Assembly (NCBI RefSeq): GCF_003417535.1
Contig: NZ_QVLS01000002.1
Location: 62,001 to 126,000, forward strand
DNA length: 64,000 bases
Reading direction: 5' to 3'
Source of the DNA: Hydrogenophaga borbori
Lineage (GTDB): Bacteria > Pseudomonadota > Gammaproteobacteria > Burkholderiales > Burkholderiaceae_C
Shown: positions 18,895-30,616 of the stretch, piece after piece
Numbering within the stretch: position 1 is the stretch's first letter
Layout: each line of letters begins with the position of its first letter
Notes under the pieces: model-generated
The model's input: only the letters and a program-made list of their open reading frames with translations
The model's database searches: none
Told to the model about the DNA's origin: nothing
Position numbers and translations under genes: made by a program

Positions 18895-20844
18895 TCAGGC
18901 CGCCTCGCGCTGCGCCAGCGCCCGCGCGATGCGCTGCTTCTTCACCGTGGGCCGTGGCACCGGATGCGCCAGGTGCTCGAACCAGGCGCGCACGTCCTCG
19001 TCCAGTCCGCTGCCGTGCATGTAGTTGTAGAGCGCCTTGCGCAGGCCGATGCCCAGCGCGTCGTGGTCCACGCCGGTGGGGTCGATGAAACCGATGTCGT
19101 TCTTCGCGAAGCTCACCGGTGGCAGGGGCACCAGCTCGATGCCATAGGCCTTCGGGTCCAGCCCCACGGGGGAGTGCACGGTGCACGAGAAGCGGTGGAA
19201 GAAGCCGCTCTGGATGCAGCCGTTGAGGAAGAGCTGGCGCACGTACTCCAGCGCGTCCACCGTGTCTTGCACGGTCTGCGTGGGAAAGCCGTACATCAGG
19301 TAGGCGTGCACCAGGATGCCGGCGTCGCTGAAGCCCTTGGTGACGCGCGCCACCTGGTCCACCGTCACGCCCTTCTTCATGAGCGCGAGCAGGCGGTCGC
19401 TGGCCACCTCCAGCCCGCCGCTCATGGCGATGCAGCCGCTGTCGGCCAGCAGCTGCGAGAGCTGGGGCGTGAAGGTTTTTTCGAAGCGGATGTTGCCCCA
19501 CCAGCTGATGGCCAGGTCGCGGCGCAGCAATTCCTCGGCCAGGGCTTTCAGGGCCTTGGGCGGCGCGGCCTCGTCGACGAAGTGAAAGCCGGTCTGGCCG
19601 GTTTCATCGACGATGCGTTCGATGCGGTCGACCAGCGTGCTGGCGGCGGCGGTCTCGTAGCGGCCGATGTAGTCCAGCCCCACGTCGCAGAAGCTGCACT
19701 TCTTCCAGTAGCAGCCGTGCGCCACCGTGAGCTTGTTCCAGCGCCCGTCGCTCCAGAGCCGGTGCATGGGATTGAGCATGTCGAGCAGGCTCAGGTAGTC
19801 GTGCAGCGGCAGGCCGTCCCAGGTGGGCGTGCCCACGTCCTCGAAGGGCACGTCGGGCTCGGCGAGGTTGAGGTACTTCACCGTGCCGCTGCCGGCGTCG
19901 CGCAGGAAGGTGCGCACCAGGCGCTGCGCGCTGCGCCGGCCCTGCAGGTGCTCGATGAGCGCGAGCAGCGGGCGTTCGCCCGCGTCCAGGGTGACGTAGT
20001 CGACGAAGTGAAACAGGCGCGCTTCCTTCAGCTCGCGCAGTTCGGTGTTGACGTAGCCACCGCCGAGCGCGATGGGCAGCGCCGGCCAGCGCGACTTGAT
20101 GGCCTGCGCGATGCGCAGCGCGCCATAGACCGCGCCGGGGAAGGGCACCGAGAGCAGCACCAGCTGCGGGTTCGCGCGCGCCACCGCGTTCAGGGCCAGT
20201 TCGCGCAGCAGGTCGTCCACCAGCGTGGGCGGCGCGGCCAGGGCCTGGGCCAGGGGCTCGAAGGTGGGCTGGCTGCTGGCCAGGGATTCCCCGTAGCGCA
20301 CGAAGGCGAAGCGCTCATCCACCGCGTCGCGGACCACGTCGGCCAGGTCGTCGAGGAAGAGGGTGGCGATGTGGCGCGCGCGGTCGTTCGTGCCCAGGGC
20401 GCCGAAGGCCCAGCCCAGCGGGTCGCCGCCGCCGTCTTCGCCGTCGTCGCCCGTGAGGTGGCCGTATTGCTCCAGCGCGGCGAAGCGCGGGCCTTCGGGC
20501 AGCAGCTCGCGCGCGGCGATGCGGTGTGCCAGCGTGCTGTCGCGCCCCTGCAGGAAGGCGATGGTGGGCGCGATGGCGCGGCGGTGGCGCGCGAAGTCGT
20601 CGAGGAAGGCGTGCACGCTGGCGCTGCGCCGCCGCTCGGGCAGGGCCAGGGCGCGTTCGCGGATGGCGTCCAGCCCGGCGGGCGTGAACAGTCGCAGTAC
20701 CAGGGCCAGGGCCAGATCGGTCTGTTCGGCCTCGATGCCGCGCGAGCGCAGGAAGCCCGTGAGGTAGGCGGTGGAGGGGTAGGGCGTGTTGAGCTGCGTC
20801 ATCGGCGGGATGACGCTGAGCACGCGGAAGGCGGAGGCGGTCAT
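18895..20844 (-). CDS. B12-binding-domain radical SAM protein
   Basis: A 649-aa protein with an N-terminal cobalamin-binding-like region (VLSVIPPMTQLNTPYPS, GGGYVNTELRELKEARLFHF) and a radical SAM domain from about residue 370. The cluster cysteines are Cys378, Cys383 and Cys386 in GCYWKKCSFC, a CX4CX2C spacing rather than the commonest CX3CX2C; I recall B12-type relatives with a similar CYWxxC pattern. A strong ANPQLVLLSVPFPGAVYGAL stretch precedes the domain. Substrate unknown. Followed by a glutaredoxin-like gene. Confidence 0.85.
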   Translation of the reverse strand: MTASAFRVLSVIPPMTQLNTPYPSTAYLTGFLRSRGIEAEQTDLALALVLRLFTPAGLDAIRERALALPERRRSASVHAFLDDFARHRRAIAPTIAFLQGRDSTLAHRIAARELLPEGPRFAALEQYGHLTGDDGEDGGGDPLGWAFGALGTNDRARHIATLFLDDLADVVRDAVDERFAFVRYGESLASSQPTFEPLAQALAAPPTLVDDLLRELALNAVARANPQLVLLSVPFPGAVYGALRIAQAIKSRWPALPIALGGGYVNTELRELKEARLFHFVDYVTLDAGERPLLALIEHLQGRRSAQRLVRTFLRDAGSGTVKYLNLAEPDVPFEDVGTPTWDGLPLHDYLSLLDMLNPMHRLWSDGRWNKLTVAHGCYWKKCSFCDVGLDYIGRYETAAASTLVDRIERIVDETGQTGFHFVDEAAPPKALKALAEELLRRDLAISWWGNIRFEKTFTPQLSQLLADSGCIAMSGGLEVASDRLLALMKKGVTVDQVARVTKGFSDAGILVHAYLMYGFPTQTVQDTVDALEYVRQLFLNGCIQSGFFHRFSCTVHSPVGLDPKAYGIELVPLPPVSFAKNDIGFIDPTGVDHDALGIGLRKALYNYMHGSGLDEDVRAWFEHLAHPVPRPTVKKQRIARALAQREAA

Positions 20845-20901
20845 GGCAGGGCGGAACCGGGCAGTGTACGGGGCCGCGGTCGGGGCGGCGCGATCCCCCG
20901 T

Positions 20902-21873
20902 TCAGTCGAGCGGGCGCAGCGCCTCGACCAGGCCGGCGATGTTGCCCACGCCCAGCTTGCCGTAGATGCCCTGGATCTGGTTGCGGATGGTGGCGGGCGC
21001 GCGCTCCAGCAGGCGCGCGATTTCCTTGTGGGTGTGGCCCTTGGCCACCAGGCGCGCGATCACCAGCTCGCGCGGCGACAGGTCGTCGGCCGCGCAGCGC
21101 GGGCGCGCACCCAGGAACAGCAGGCCCTGTTCCACGCGGTGCCAGACCACGGCGCGCGCGCCGAGGTGGCGGGCCTGGCCGCGCCGCAGGTGGTCCAGCA
21201 GGGCGGGGGGCAGGGCGGCGCCGCCGTTCCAGCTGGCCCATTCGGCGCGCAGCGCGGACTCGAAGCCGGCGTCGGCGTGGTAGATCACGCCGTGCGCGTC
21301 GGCGATGGCCGTGCCGTGCGCCGGCCGGCGGGCGGCCTCCAGCCGGTCGAGGTGGGCGATGCGGTTGAAGGCCAGGGCCTGCATCACGTGCGGCGACAGC
21401 GCGGCCAGCAGGCGCTGCTCGTCGCCGGAGCAGCGCGCGCGTTCGTCGGCCCGGAACAGGGTGAGCCAGTGCACGAAGCGCGTGCGCGGGTCGTGCTCGG
21501 AGCTGATGAAGAAATTGGCCTGCTCGAAGCGGCGGCCGTGTTCGCGCAGCGGCGCCTGTTCGCGGTGGTGGAACCAGTCGCGGGCGTTGAAGGCCAGCGT
21601 GGTGCGCGGCTGCAGACCAGCGGCCACGGCGGCGGTGTCCAGGTGCTTGATCTGCTCGTAGCTGGCCAGCATCTCGGGCGGCTGCTCGTGCAGGTGGATG
21701 GTGTGGATGTCGATGCCGTCGGGCCGGCTGGTGGCCGTGCCCCACATCGAAGAGTCGAAGGGCAGCGCCTGGCGCAGATGCTGCAGCGCCGCATCCTGGA
21801 AGCGCTCCAGCGGCAGCTCGTGCGAGAGGCGGTACAGCGTCAGGACGAACTGGCTGAAATCTTCGAGTGACAT
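20902..21873 (-). CDS. LuxR-family transcriptional regulator
   Basis: A 323-aa regulator with a C-terminal LuxR-type helix-turn-helix (DDLSPRELVIARLVAKGHTH, KEIARLLERAPATIRNQI, IYGKLGV) at about 255-320. The N-terminal 240 residues have no domain I recognise; they look like the PAS/GAF-like sensor part of helix-turn-helix regulators common in Burkholderiales. Divergent from the VIT-domain gene across about 110 bases, so it may control that gene. Confidence 0.85.
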   Translation of the reverse strand: MSLEDFSQFVLTLYRLSHELPLERFQDAALQHLRQALPFDSSMWGTATSRPDGIDIHTIHLHEQPPEMLASYEQIKHLDTAAVAAGLQPRTTLAFNARDWFHHREQAPLREHGRRFEQANFFISSEHDPRTRFVHWLTLFRADERARCSGDEQRLLAALSPHVMQALAFNRIAHLDRLEAARRPAHGTAIADAHGVIYHADAGFESALRAEWASWNGGAALPPALLDHLRRGQARHLGARAVVWHRVEQGLLFLGARPRCAADDLSPRELVIARLVAKGHTHKEIARLLERAPATIRNQIQGIYGKLGVGNIAGLVEALRPLD

Positions 21874-21985
21874 GGGCGGGTGGACGGCGGCTCGGGCTGT
21901 GATCTTCTTCGCGGGGTCGGTGCATTTGCACTATGCGGCCGGCATCGCGGGCGTTCCTAGAATGCCCGCGATGCCCGGGGATGAT

Positions 21986-24886
21986 ATGCCTGTGATCCGT
22001 TGTTCGCCGCCGCGCCTGGGGCGCTGGCTGGTCATGGGCGCCTCGGCGCTGCTCGTCGCGGCCACGGCCATGGCCCAGGTGCGGTCCCCCGGGCCACCCT
22101 TGCCGCCGATCCGCATCCTCGCGCCCGAGGCGCGGCTGCCGGTGCGGGTGCAGCGGGCCGTCGTGCGCACCGAGATCGTCGGCCTGGCGGCGGCCACGCG
22201 GGTCGAGCTGGAGCTGTTCAACCCGAACGCCGAAGAGCTGCAGGCCGAGCTGCAGTTTCCCTTGCTGGAAGGGCAGGTGGTGACGGGCTTCGCGCTCGAC
22301 ATCGGCGGCCAGCTGCGCGCGGCGGTGCCGGTGGAAAAGCCCAAGGGCCGCCAGGTGTTCGAGGACGTGGTGCGCGCCCGCGTGGACCCGGCGCTGCTGG
22401 AAACCACGCAGGGCGGGCACCACAAGCTGCATGTGTATCCCTTGCCGGCCCGGGGCCAGCGCCGCGTGGTGCTGGAGGTCCGCGAGTCCGTGCCCGCCAG
22501 CGCCCGTCCCGTCTGGCGCCTGCCGCTGCGCTTCGGCGGCGCGGTGGGCGCCCTGGACGTGGCGGTGCAGGTGGCCGGCGTGGCGCCGCGCGCGCTGTCG
22601 GCCACGCTGGGCGCCGAGCGCCTGCTCGCCACGGCGCAGAACGGCGGCAGCCGCATCGCCTTCGGGCGGACCCAGCACCAGGGCCGCGACGGATTGCGCG
22701 TCGCGCTGCCGGCCGCGCCGCGCGAGCCCCTGGTGAGCACCGACACCTGGCAGGACCAGCGCTATTTCCTGGCCGAACTGCCGGTGGCCGCGCCGCGCTG
22801 GGCCCGCCCGGCGCCGCGCCGCGTGGCCCTGCTGTGGGACGCTTCGGCCTCCGGCGCGCAGCGCGACCACGCGCGCGAATTCGCCGTGCTCGACGCCTGG
22901 TTCCGCCAGCTGGGCGAGGTGCAGGTGCAGCTGGTGGTGGTGCGCAACGAGGCCGAGCCGATGGAGCCGCACACCGTGCGCGGTGGCGACTGGAACGCCC
23001 TGCGCCAGCGCCTGCAATCGCTGCCCTACGACGGCGCGACGCGCCTGCAGGCCCTGCAGCCGCCGGCCGACGCCGACATCGCCGTGCTGTTTTCCGACGG
23101 CATGGGCAACTGGGGCGCCGCCGGCCTGCCCAGCCCCGCCCTGCCGCTGGTGGCCTTCTCGTCCTCGGCGGGCGCGGCGGCGCGCACCCTGCGCCACGCC
23201 GCCGAGGCCAGCGGCGGCGCCTACGCCGACCTGCAGGCCCTGGACACGGCGCAGGCCCTATCTCTGCTCACGCACGAGCGCCAGCGCGTGGTGGACGTGC
23301 AGGCCGAGGGCGCGCGCGACCTGGAGCTGGGATCGGTCTACCCGCAGGGCGGGCGCATCGGCGTGGCCGGCGTGTTGACGCAGCCGCGGGCGAGCCTGCG
23401 GCTCACGCTTTCTGCACCCGACGGCTCGCGCCAGGTCCGCCGCCTCGAGCTGTCCGCCGACGGCGCACCGCCACCGGTGCGCGGTGCCACGCCGGTGGCC
23501 GTGGCCGCGCACCGCTGGGCCGGCTGGCGCATCGCCCGGCTGGAGGCCGACCTGGAGCGCCAGCGCCAGGCGATCCGCCGCCTGGGCCAGGCCTTCGGCA
23601 TCGCCAGCACCGAGACCTCGCTGCTGGTGCTCGACACCGCCGAGGACTACGTGCTGTTCGATGTCGAGCCGCCGCCCGATCTGCGCGCCGAATGGGACAC
23701 GCTGATGCTGCACCGGCGCGAAGGCGCGGTGCGCCGACAGCGCATCGCGCTGGCGACAACGGTCGAGCGCTTCAATGAGAAGGTGGCCTGGTGGGAGAAG
23801 GCCTTCCCGAAGGACGCGCCGCCGCCGCCCCGGGTCGCGCCGGGCAGCGGCTCGGACAGCCGGCGCGCGGCGCCCGCGGCCATGGCCCGTCCGCCGGCCC
23901 CTGCACCCGCACCCGCACCCGGTGGCGCGGCCCCGCAGCCGCCGCTGCCGGGCGACACCACCATCGCGCTGCGCCCGTGGCAGCCCGACGAGCCCTATGC
24001 CCGCCGCCTGCGCGCCGCCAGGGACGAGGACCTCTACGCCATTTACCTCGACGAGCGCCCCGGCTACGCGCAAAGCTCGGCCTTCTTCCTGGACGTGGCC
24101 GACCTGCTGGTGGCGCGCGGGCAGAACGCCCTGGCGCTGCGCGTGCTGTCCAACCTGGCCGAAATGGACCTGGAAAACCGCCACCTGCTGCGCATCCTCG
24201 CCTACCGCCTGCAGCAGGCCGGCGCCGTGGCCGACGCACTGCCCGTGCTGGAGCAGGTGCGGCGCCTGGCGCCCGACGAACCCCAGTCCTGGCGCGACCT
24301 GGGCCTGGCGCTGGACCAGTCCGGTGAGGCGCAGCGCGCGGTCGACACCCTGGTGGAGGTCGTCTCGCGGGCCTGGAACAACCGCTTCCCGGACATCGAG
24401 CTGATCGCGCTGGCCGAGCTCAACGCCATCGCCGCGCGCGCCGAGGCCACCGGCCGGCCAGTGGACCTGTCGCGCCTGCACCCGCGCCTGCGGCGCAACC
24501 TGCCGCTGGACCTGCGCGCCGTGCTGTCCTGGGACGCCGACAACACCGACATCGACCTCTGGGTGATCGACCCCAACGGCGAGCGCGCCTACTACGCCAA
24601 CCGCCTCACCTACCAGGGCGGGCGCATGTCGCGCGACTTTGTCGGTGGCTACGGCCCCGAGGAGTTCTCGCTGCGCCACGCCAAGCCCGGCACCTACACG
24701 GTGAAGGCGCAGTTCTATGGCCACCGCCAGCAGATCGTGGCGCCGGCCACCACGCTCATGCTGCGCCTGTCCACCGACTTCGGCCGAGCCACGCAGAATG
24801 ACCAGGACGTGGTGCTGCGCCTCAGCGGCCGGGGCGACGAGGTCACCGTGGGCACCTTCACCGTGGGCGAAGGCGCCAGGCCATGA
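21986..24886 (+). CDS. VIT/vWA/TPR/DUF2135 exported protein
   Basis: A 966-aa multidomain protein. A signal-like segment (RWLVMGASALLVAATAMAQ) is followed by a VIT domain (about 40-165; NPNAEELQAELQFPLLEGQV), a vWA-like domain with the MIDAS start DASAS at 285-289, a Pro/Ala-rich linker (about 630-655), TPR-like repeats (about 700-800) and a C-terminal DUF2135 domain with WDADNTDIDLWVIDPNGERA. This resembles YfaP/VIT proteins of unknown function. Upstream in-frame ATGs at 21962 and 21971 are possible; 21986 is chosen for its GGGGA ribosome site. The stop overlaps a 35-codon ORF. Confidence 0.85.
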   Translation: MPVIRCSPPRLGRWLVMGASALLVAATAMAQVRSPGPPLPPIRILAPEARLPVRVQRAVVRTEIVGLAAATRVELELFNPNAEELQAELQFPLLEGQVVTGFALDIGGQLRAAVPVEKPKGRQVFEDVVRARVDPALLETTQGGHHKLHVYPLPARGQRRVVLEVRESVPASARPVWRLPLRFGGAVGALDVAVQVAGVAPRALSATLGAERLLATAQNGGSRIAFGRTQHQGRDGLRVALPAAPREPLVSTDTWQDQRYFLAELPVAAPRWARPAPRRVALLWDASASGAQRDHAREFAVLDAWFRQLGEVQVQLVVVRNEAEPMEPHTVRGGDWNALRQRLQSLPYDGATRLQALQPPADADIAVLFSDGMGNWGAAGLPSPALPLVAFSSSAGAAARTLRHAAEASGGAYADLQALDTAQALSLLTHERQRVVDVQAEGARDLELGSVYPQGGRIGVAGVLTQPRASLRLTLSAPDGSRQVRRLELSADGAPPPVRGATPVAVAAHRWAGWRIARLEADLERQRQAIRRLGQAFGIASTETSLLVLDTAEDYVLFDVEPPPDLRAEWDTLMLHRREGAVRRQRIALATTVERFNEKVAWWEKAFPKDAPPPPRVAPGSGSDSRRAAPAAMARPPAPAPAPAPGGAAPQPPLPGDTTIALRPWQPDEPYARRLRAARDEDLYAIYLDERPGYAQSSAFFLDVADLLVARGQNALALRVLSNLAEMDLENRHLLRILAYRLQQAGAVADALPVLEQVRRLAPDEPQSWRDLGLALDQSGEAQRAVDTLVEVVSRAWNNRFPDIELIALAELNAIAARAEATGRPVDLSRLHPRLRRNLPLDLRAVLSWDADNTDIDLWVIDPNGERAYYANRLTYQGGRMSRDFVGGYGPEEFSLRHAKPGTYTVKAQFYGHRQQIVAPATTLMLRLSTDFGRATQNDQDVVLRLSGRGDEVTVGTFTVGEGARP

Positions 24887-24990
24887 GGCGCGCCGCGCTG
24901 GCCGCGCGGCTGGCACTCGGCGCCGCGGCGGCCGTGGCAGGCGGGGCCACGCAGAACATCGTGCCGCGCGGCCGGGGCACGCTCACCTGA
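24883..24990 (+). CDS. Tiny signal-peptide-like ORF coupled to the VIT gene (35 aa)
   Basis: An ORF too short for normal calling. Its ATG overlaps the TGA of the VIT gene (ATGA). The peptide has a basic start (MRRAALAARL), a hydrophobic Ala-rich core and ends TQNIVPRGRGTLT. It could be a small membrane peptide or the decayed start of a downstream yfa-type gene; the next 179 bases to gcvP hold no other ORF I would trust. Confidence 0.3.
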   Translation: MRRAALAARLALGAAAAVAGGATQNIVPRGRGTLT

Positions 24991-25169
24991 GCCCCAGGCG
25001 GTTGGGCGCGTGAGAGCGAAGCGCCCCCGCGATCGGTCCACACACCACCGGCCAGCGGCGGTGGCCGTTTCGAGCGCCTGCCGGTGCCGCAACGCCCGGT
25101 CCATGGGCTGCCGGGCCTCGCCCACGCCCGACGAATGCCGTCAGGGCCACCGCGTGGCCGCCGCCCGCC

Positions 25170-28079
<2,910 letters not shown>

Positions 28080-28105
28080 GGCGGGCCTCGGTGGCGGGGG
28101 AAAAA

Positions 28106-28483
28106 TCAGGCGTTGTCCTTGACGAACTTCTGGTAGGCCGGTTCGTCCATGAGCGGATCGAACTGGCCCATGTCCTTGATCAGGACCTTGAAGAACCAGC
28201 CCTTGCCCAGGGGGTCGCTGTTGGCCAGCGAGGGGTCGGCGCGCAGGGCTTCGTTGACCTCGGTCACCTCGCCGTCCAGCGGCATGTAGACGTCGGCCGC
28301 GGCCTTCACCGACTCGACCACGCCGGCGACCTCGCCCTTGGCGTAGGTGCGGCCCACCTCGGGCAGCTCGACGAAGACCACGTCGCCCAGCGCGTCCTGC
28401 GCGTGCAGGGTGATGCCGACGACGGCGGCCTCGTGGTCCTCGAGCTGGATCCACTCGTGATCGGGGGTGTACTTGACGGTCAT
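28106..28483 (-). CDS. gcvH: Glycine cleavage H protein
   Basis: Lipoyl carrier of the glycine cleavage system, 125 aa. It begins [14 protein letters not shown] and has the lipoylated Lys60 in [12 protein letters not shown]. It lies 19 bases after gcvT and 26 before gcvP. Confidence 0.97.
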   Translation of the reverse strand: MTVKYTPDHEWIQLEDHEAAVVGITLHAQDALGDVVFVELPEVGRTYAKGEVAGVVESVKAAADVYMPLDGEVTEVNEALRADPSLANSDPLGKGWFFKVLIKDMGQFDPLMDEPAYQKFVKDNA

Positions 28484-28502
28484 GGTTGTGCTCCTGCGGC
28501 GA

Positions 28503-29636
28503 TCAGCCGCGGTGGTAACGGTTGGGAACGAAAGGCAGGGAGGCCACCTGCATGGGCACGGCCTTGCCGCGCACCAGCGCGTTCAGGCGCGTGCCCACGG
28601 CCGCGAAGGCCGGTGGCACATAGCCCATGGCGATGGGCTGGTTGATGCTGGGGCCGAGCAGGCCGCTGGTGACTTCACCGAGGCGCTCGCCGGCCTCGCT
28701 CTGCAGTTCGGTGTGCTCGCGCACCGGCACCCGCTCCTGCGCGAGCAGGCCCACGCGCACGCGCGACAGGGGCGCGCTGCCATCGAGCTGCGCGAGCACG
28801 CGCTCGGCGCCAGGGAAGCCGCCCGCGCGCGCGCCGCCCGTGCGGCGCACCTTCTGCATGGCCCAGTTGAGCGCGGCTTCCACGGGGGTCGTGGTGGTGT
28901 CGATGTCGTTGCCATAGAGACACAGGCCGGCTTCCAGGCGCAGCGAGTTGCGCGCGCCCAGGCCGACGGGTTTCACCTCGGGCTGCGCGAGCAGGGCGCG
29001 CGCGAAGGCCTCGGTGTCGGCCGCGGCCAGCGAGATCTCGAAGCCGTCCTCGCCGGTGTAGCCGCTGCGCGTGGCGAACAGGGGCTTGCCCTGCCAGCTG
29101 AAGGCGCCACCGGTCATGAAGACCAGCTTCTCCACGCCGGGCAGCAGGCGCTGCAGGGCCGTCACGGCCCGCGGGCCCTGCAGCGCGAGCAGGCCGCGGT
29201 CGAATTGCGGCTCCACGGTGCAGCGCGCGCCGATGCGCTCGACGATGTGCTTGAGGTCGCCGTGCTTGCAGGCGCCGTTGACGATGACGAAAAGGTCGTC
29301 GCCCCGGTTCACGAACATCAGGTCGTCGATGACCGTGCCCTCGTCGCTGAGCAGCAGGCCGTAGCGCTGCTTGCCGGGCGCCAGGCCGATCACGTCCACC
29401 GGCATCAGGCTTTCGAAGGCGGCGGCCGCGTCGGGGCCGATGAGCCGCAGCTGTCCCATGTGCGAGACGTCGAACAGGCCGGCGGCTTCGCGCGTATGCA
29501 GGTGCTCGGCCATGAGGCCGGCCGGGTACTGCACCGGCATGCTGTAGCCCGCGAAGGGCACCAGGCGCGCGCCCAGTTCGAGGTGCAGCGCGTGCAGCGG
29601 GGTCTTGAGGAGGTCGATGGAAGCGTCGGCGGACAC
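28503..29636 (-). CDS. gcvT: Aminomethyltransferase, T protein
   Basis: Releases ammonia and transfers the methylene unit to tetrahydrofolate, 377 aa. Seen: LGARLVPFAGYSMPVQYPAG, FDVSHMGQLRLIGPDAA, SGYTGEDGFEISL and the C-terminal LGPSINQPIAMGYVP. The leader between 29637 and about 29900 holds two glycine aptamers, so expression is expected to rise with glycine. Confidence 0.97.
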   Translation of the reverse strand: MSADASIDLLKTPLHALHLELGARLVPFAGYSMPVQYPAGLMAEHLHTREAAGLFDVSHMGQLRLIGPDAAAAFESLMPVDVIGLAPGKQRYGLLLSDEGTVIDDLMFVNRGDDLFVIVNGACKHGDLKHIVERIGARCTVEPQFDRGLLALQGPRAVTALQRLLPGVEKLVFMTGGAFSWQGKPLFATRSGYTGEDGFEISLAAADTEAFARALLAQPEVKPVGLGARNSLRLEAGLCLYGNDIDTTTTPVEAALNWAMQKVRRTGGARAGGFPGAERVLAQLDGSAPLSRVRVGLLAQERVPVREHTELQSEAGERLGEVTSGLLGPSINQPIAMGYVPPAFAAVGTRLNALVRGKAVPMQVASLPFVPNRYHRG

Positions 29637-29702
29637 GGCGGGTTCTCTGGCGGGGGCAGGCCCCTCGCGGGGCGGGACACGGGTTCATCCGTGCGCTGCC
29701 CC

Positions 29703-29898
29703 ACTGTCCGCTTTACCTGAGAGATTCACGCGGGCGATGCCGCGCTTGCTCCTTCGGTGGACCCCATCGGGTGGGGCCTCTCTCCAGGGGGGATCGCCCG
29801 CCGGGTGGCGGGCGTTTGCCAGTCCTTTTGCCTGAGCGTTCGGGGCCTGATCCGGCCCCTGCGCCTTCGGCGGTTCCCCGGGGGAACGCTCTCCTGAC
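29703..29898 (-). promoter_or_regulatory. Tandem glycine riboswitch upstream of gcvT
   Basis: Reading the minus strand, two consecutive aptamers show the conserved glycine-riboswitch pieces. Aptamer 1 (29898-29819) has AGGAGAGCG, CCGAAGG and CGCTCAGGCAAAAGGAC. Aptamer 2 (29787-29703) has CTGGAGAGA, CACCGAAGGAGCAAGC and CTCTCAGGTAAAGCGGACAG. The pair ends 66 bases before the gcvT ATG. Glycine binding normally switches gcv expression on. The upstream segment 29899-29975 must contain the promoter. Confidence 0.95.
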
Positions 29899-29975
29899 AA
29901 TGCGGCGAATTCTAGCCGGGAACCCGGCGTGCACGGACAACGCCACCCGGCGTCCCCAGGGGCGCGAGGGCGCGC

Positions 29976-30530
29976 TCAGGCGTCCTGCGGGGCGGTCTCG
30001 GGCAGCACCTTCGCCAGGCGCTCGCTGATCGAGGCGGCGCGCTCGGCGCCCGCGACACGCTCGATCTCGGTGAGCATGTCCTGGCCCACGGCCATCATGC
30101 TGGCGGCGTCGCGCGCCTCGCGCAGCGCCTGGCGGAAGCGGTCGGCCAGGGCGCGGTCGCGCGCGGCGAACATGCGGTCGGACAGGTCGAACAGGAACAT
30201 GCGCGCGCTGGCCAGCGAGCGTGGCCCGCTGAAGGTGTCCACCGAGCCGCGCGGGGGCGGCGGCACCGGGCGCGCGGGCGGCTCGGCCGGGGCTTCGTCG
30301 ATCAGGTAGCCGTCGGCCAGCAGCGCCTCCACCATGGCGCGGCCTTCGCCATGGAAGAGGGCATGGAGCGACGCGGTGGACTTGCGGCCATCGGCCACCA
30401 GCAGGATGGCGCGCTCGCGCTGGCCCAGCGAGCGCTGGCCCGGGAGCAGTTCGGTGCGGCCTTTGTCGGTCTTGATGAGCATGTGCGGTGCGCAGGCAGC
30501 GGTGGACGCCGCACTCTGGGCGGGGCGCAT
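29976..30530 (-). CDS. Conserved hypothetical protein (184 aa)
   Basis: No family recognised. A winged-helix-like start (GQRSLGQRERAILLVADGRK, then FHGEGRAMVEALLADGYLID), a Pro-rich linker (about 80-95) and a helical C-terminal half (RMFLFDLSDRMFAARDRALA). An alternative ATG at 30482 would remove 16 residues and gives a more natural N-terminus (MLIKTDKGRTELLPGQRSLG). Sits between the gcv riboswitch promoter and the ETF-QO terminator, probably its own transcript. Confidence 0.65.
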   Translation of the reverse strand: MRPAQSAASTAACAPHMLIKTDKGRTELLPGQRSLGQRERAILLVADGRKSTASLHALFHGEGRAMVEALLADGYLIDEAPAEPPARPVPPPPRGSVDTFSGPRSLASARMFLFDLSDRMFAARDRALADRFRQALREARDAASMMAVGQDMLTEIERVAGAERAASISERLAKVLPETAPQDA

Positions 30531-30555
30531 GACGCTCGCGTGTCACGCGGGCGTG

Positions 30556-30578
30556 AAAAAGCCGCCCGGGGGCGGCTT
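30556..30578 (-). terminator. Rho-independent terminator after ETF-QO
   Basis: On the minus strand, GCCGCC-CCCG-GGCGGC (30576-30561) is followed directly by TTTTT (30560-30556). It lies about 40 bases past the ETF-QO stop. Confidence 0.8.
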
Positions 30579-30616
30579 CGTGGCGATCGCGTGAGGGACG
30601 TCACACGCCCGCGGCC

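Noticed and set aside
18964..21870. A 968-codon plus-strand open frame opposite the radical SAM and LuxR genes
   Set aside because: It is an antisense shadow caused by G/C third-position bias. Its translation is repetitive Ala/Gly/Arg/His with no domain, whereas the minus strand encodes clear motifs.
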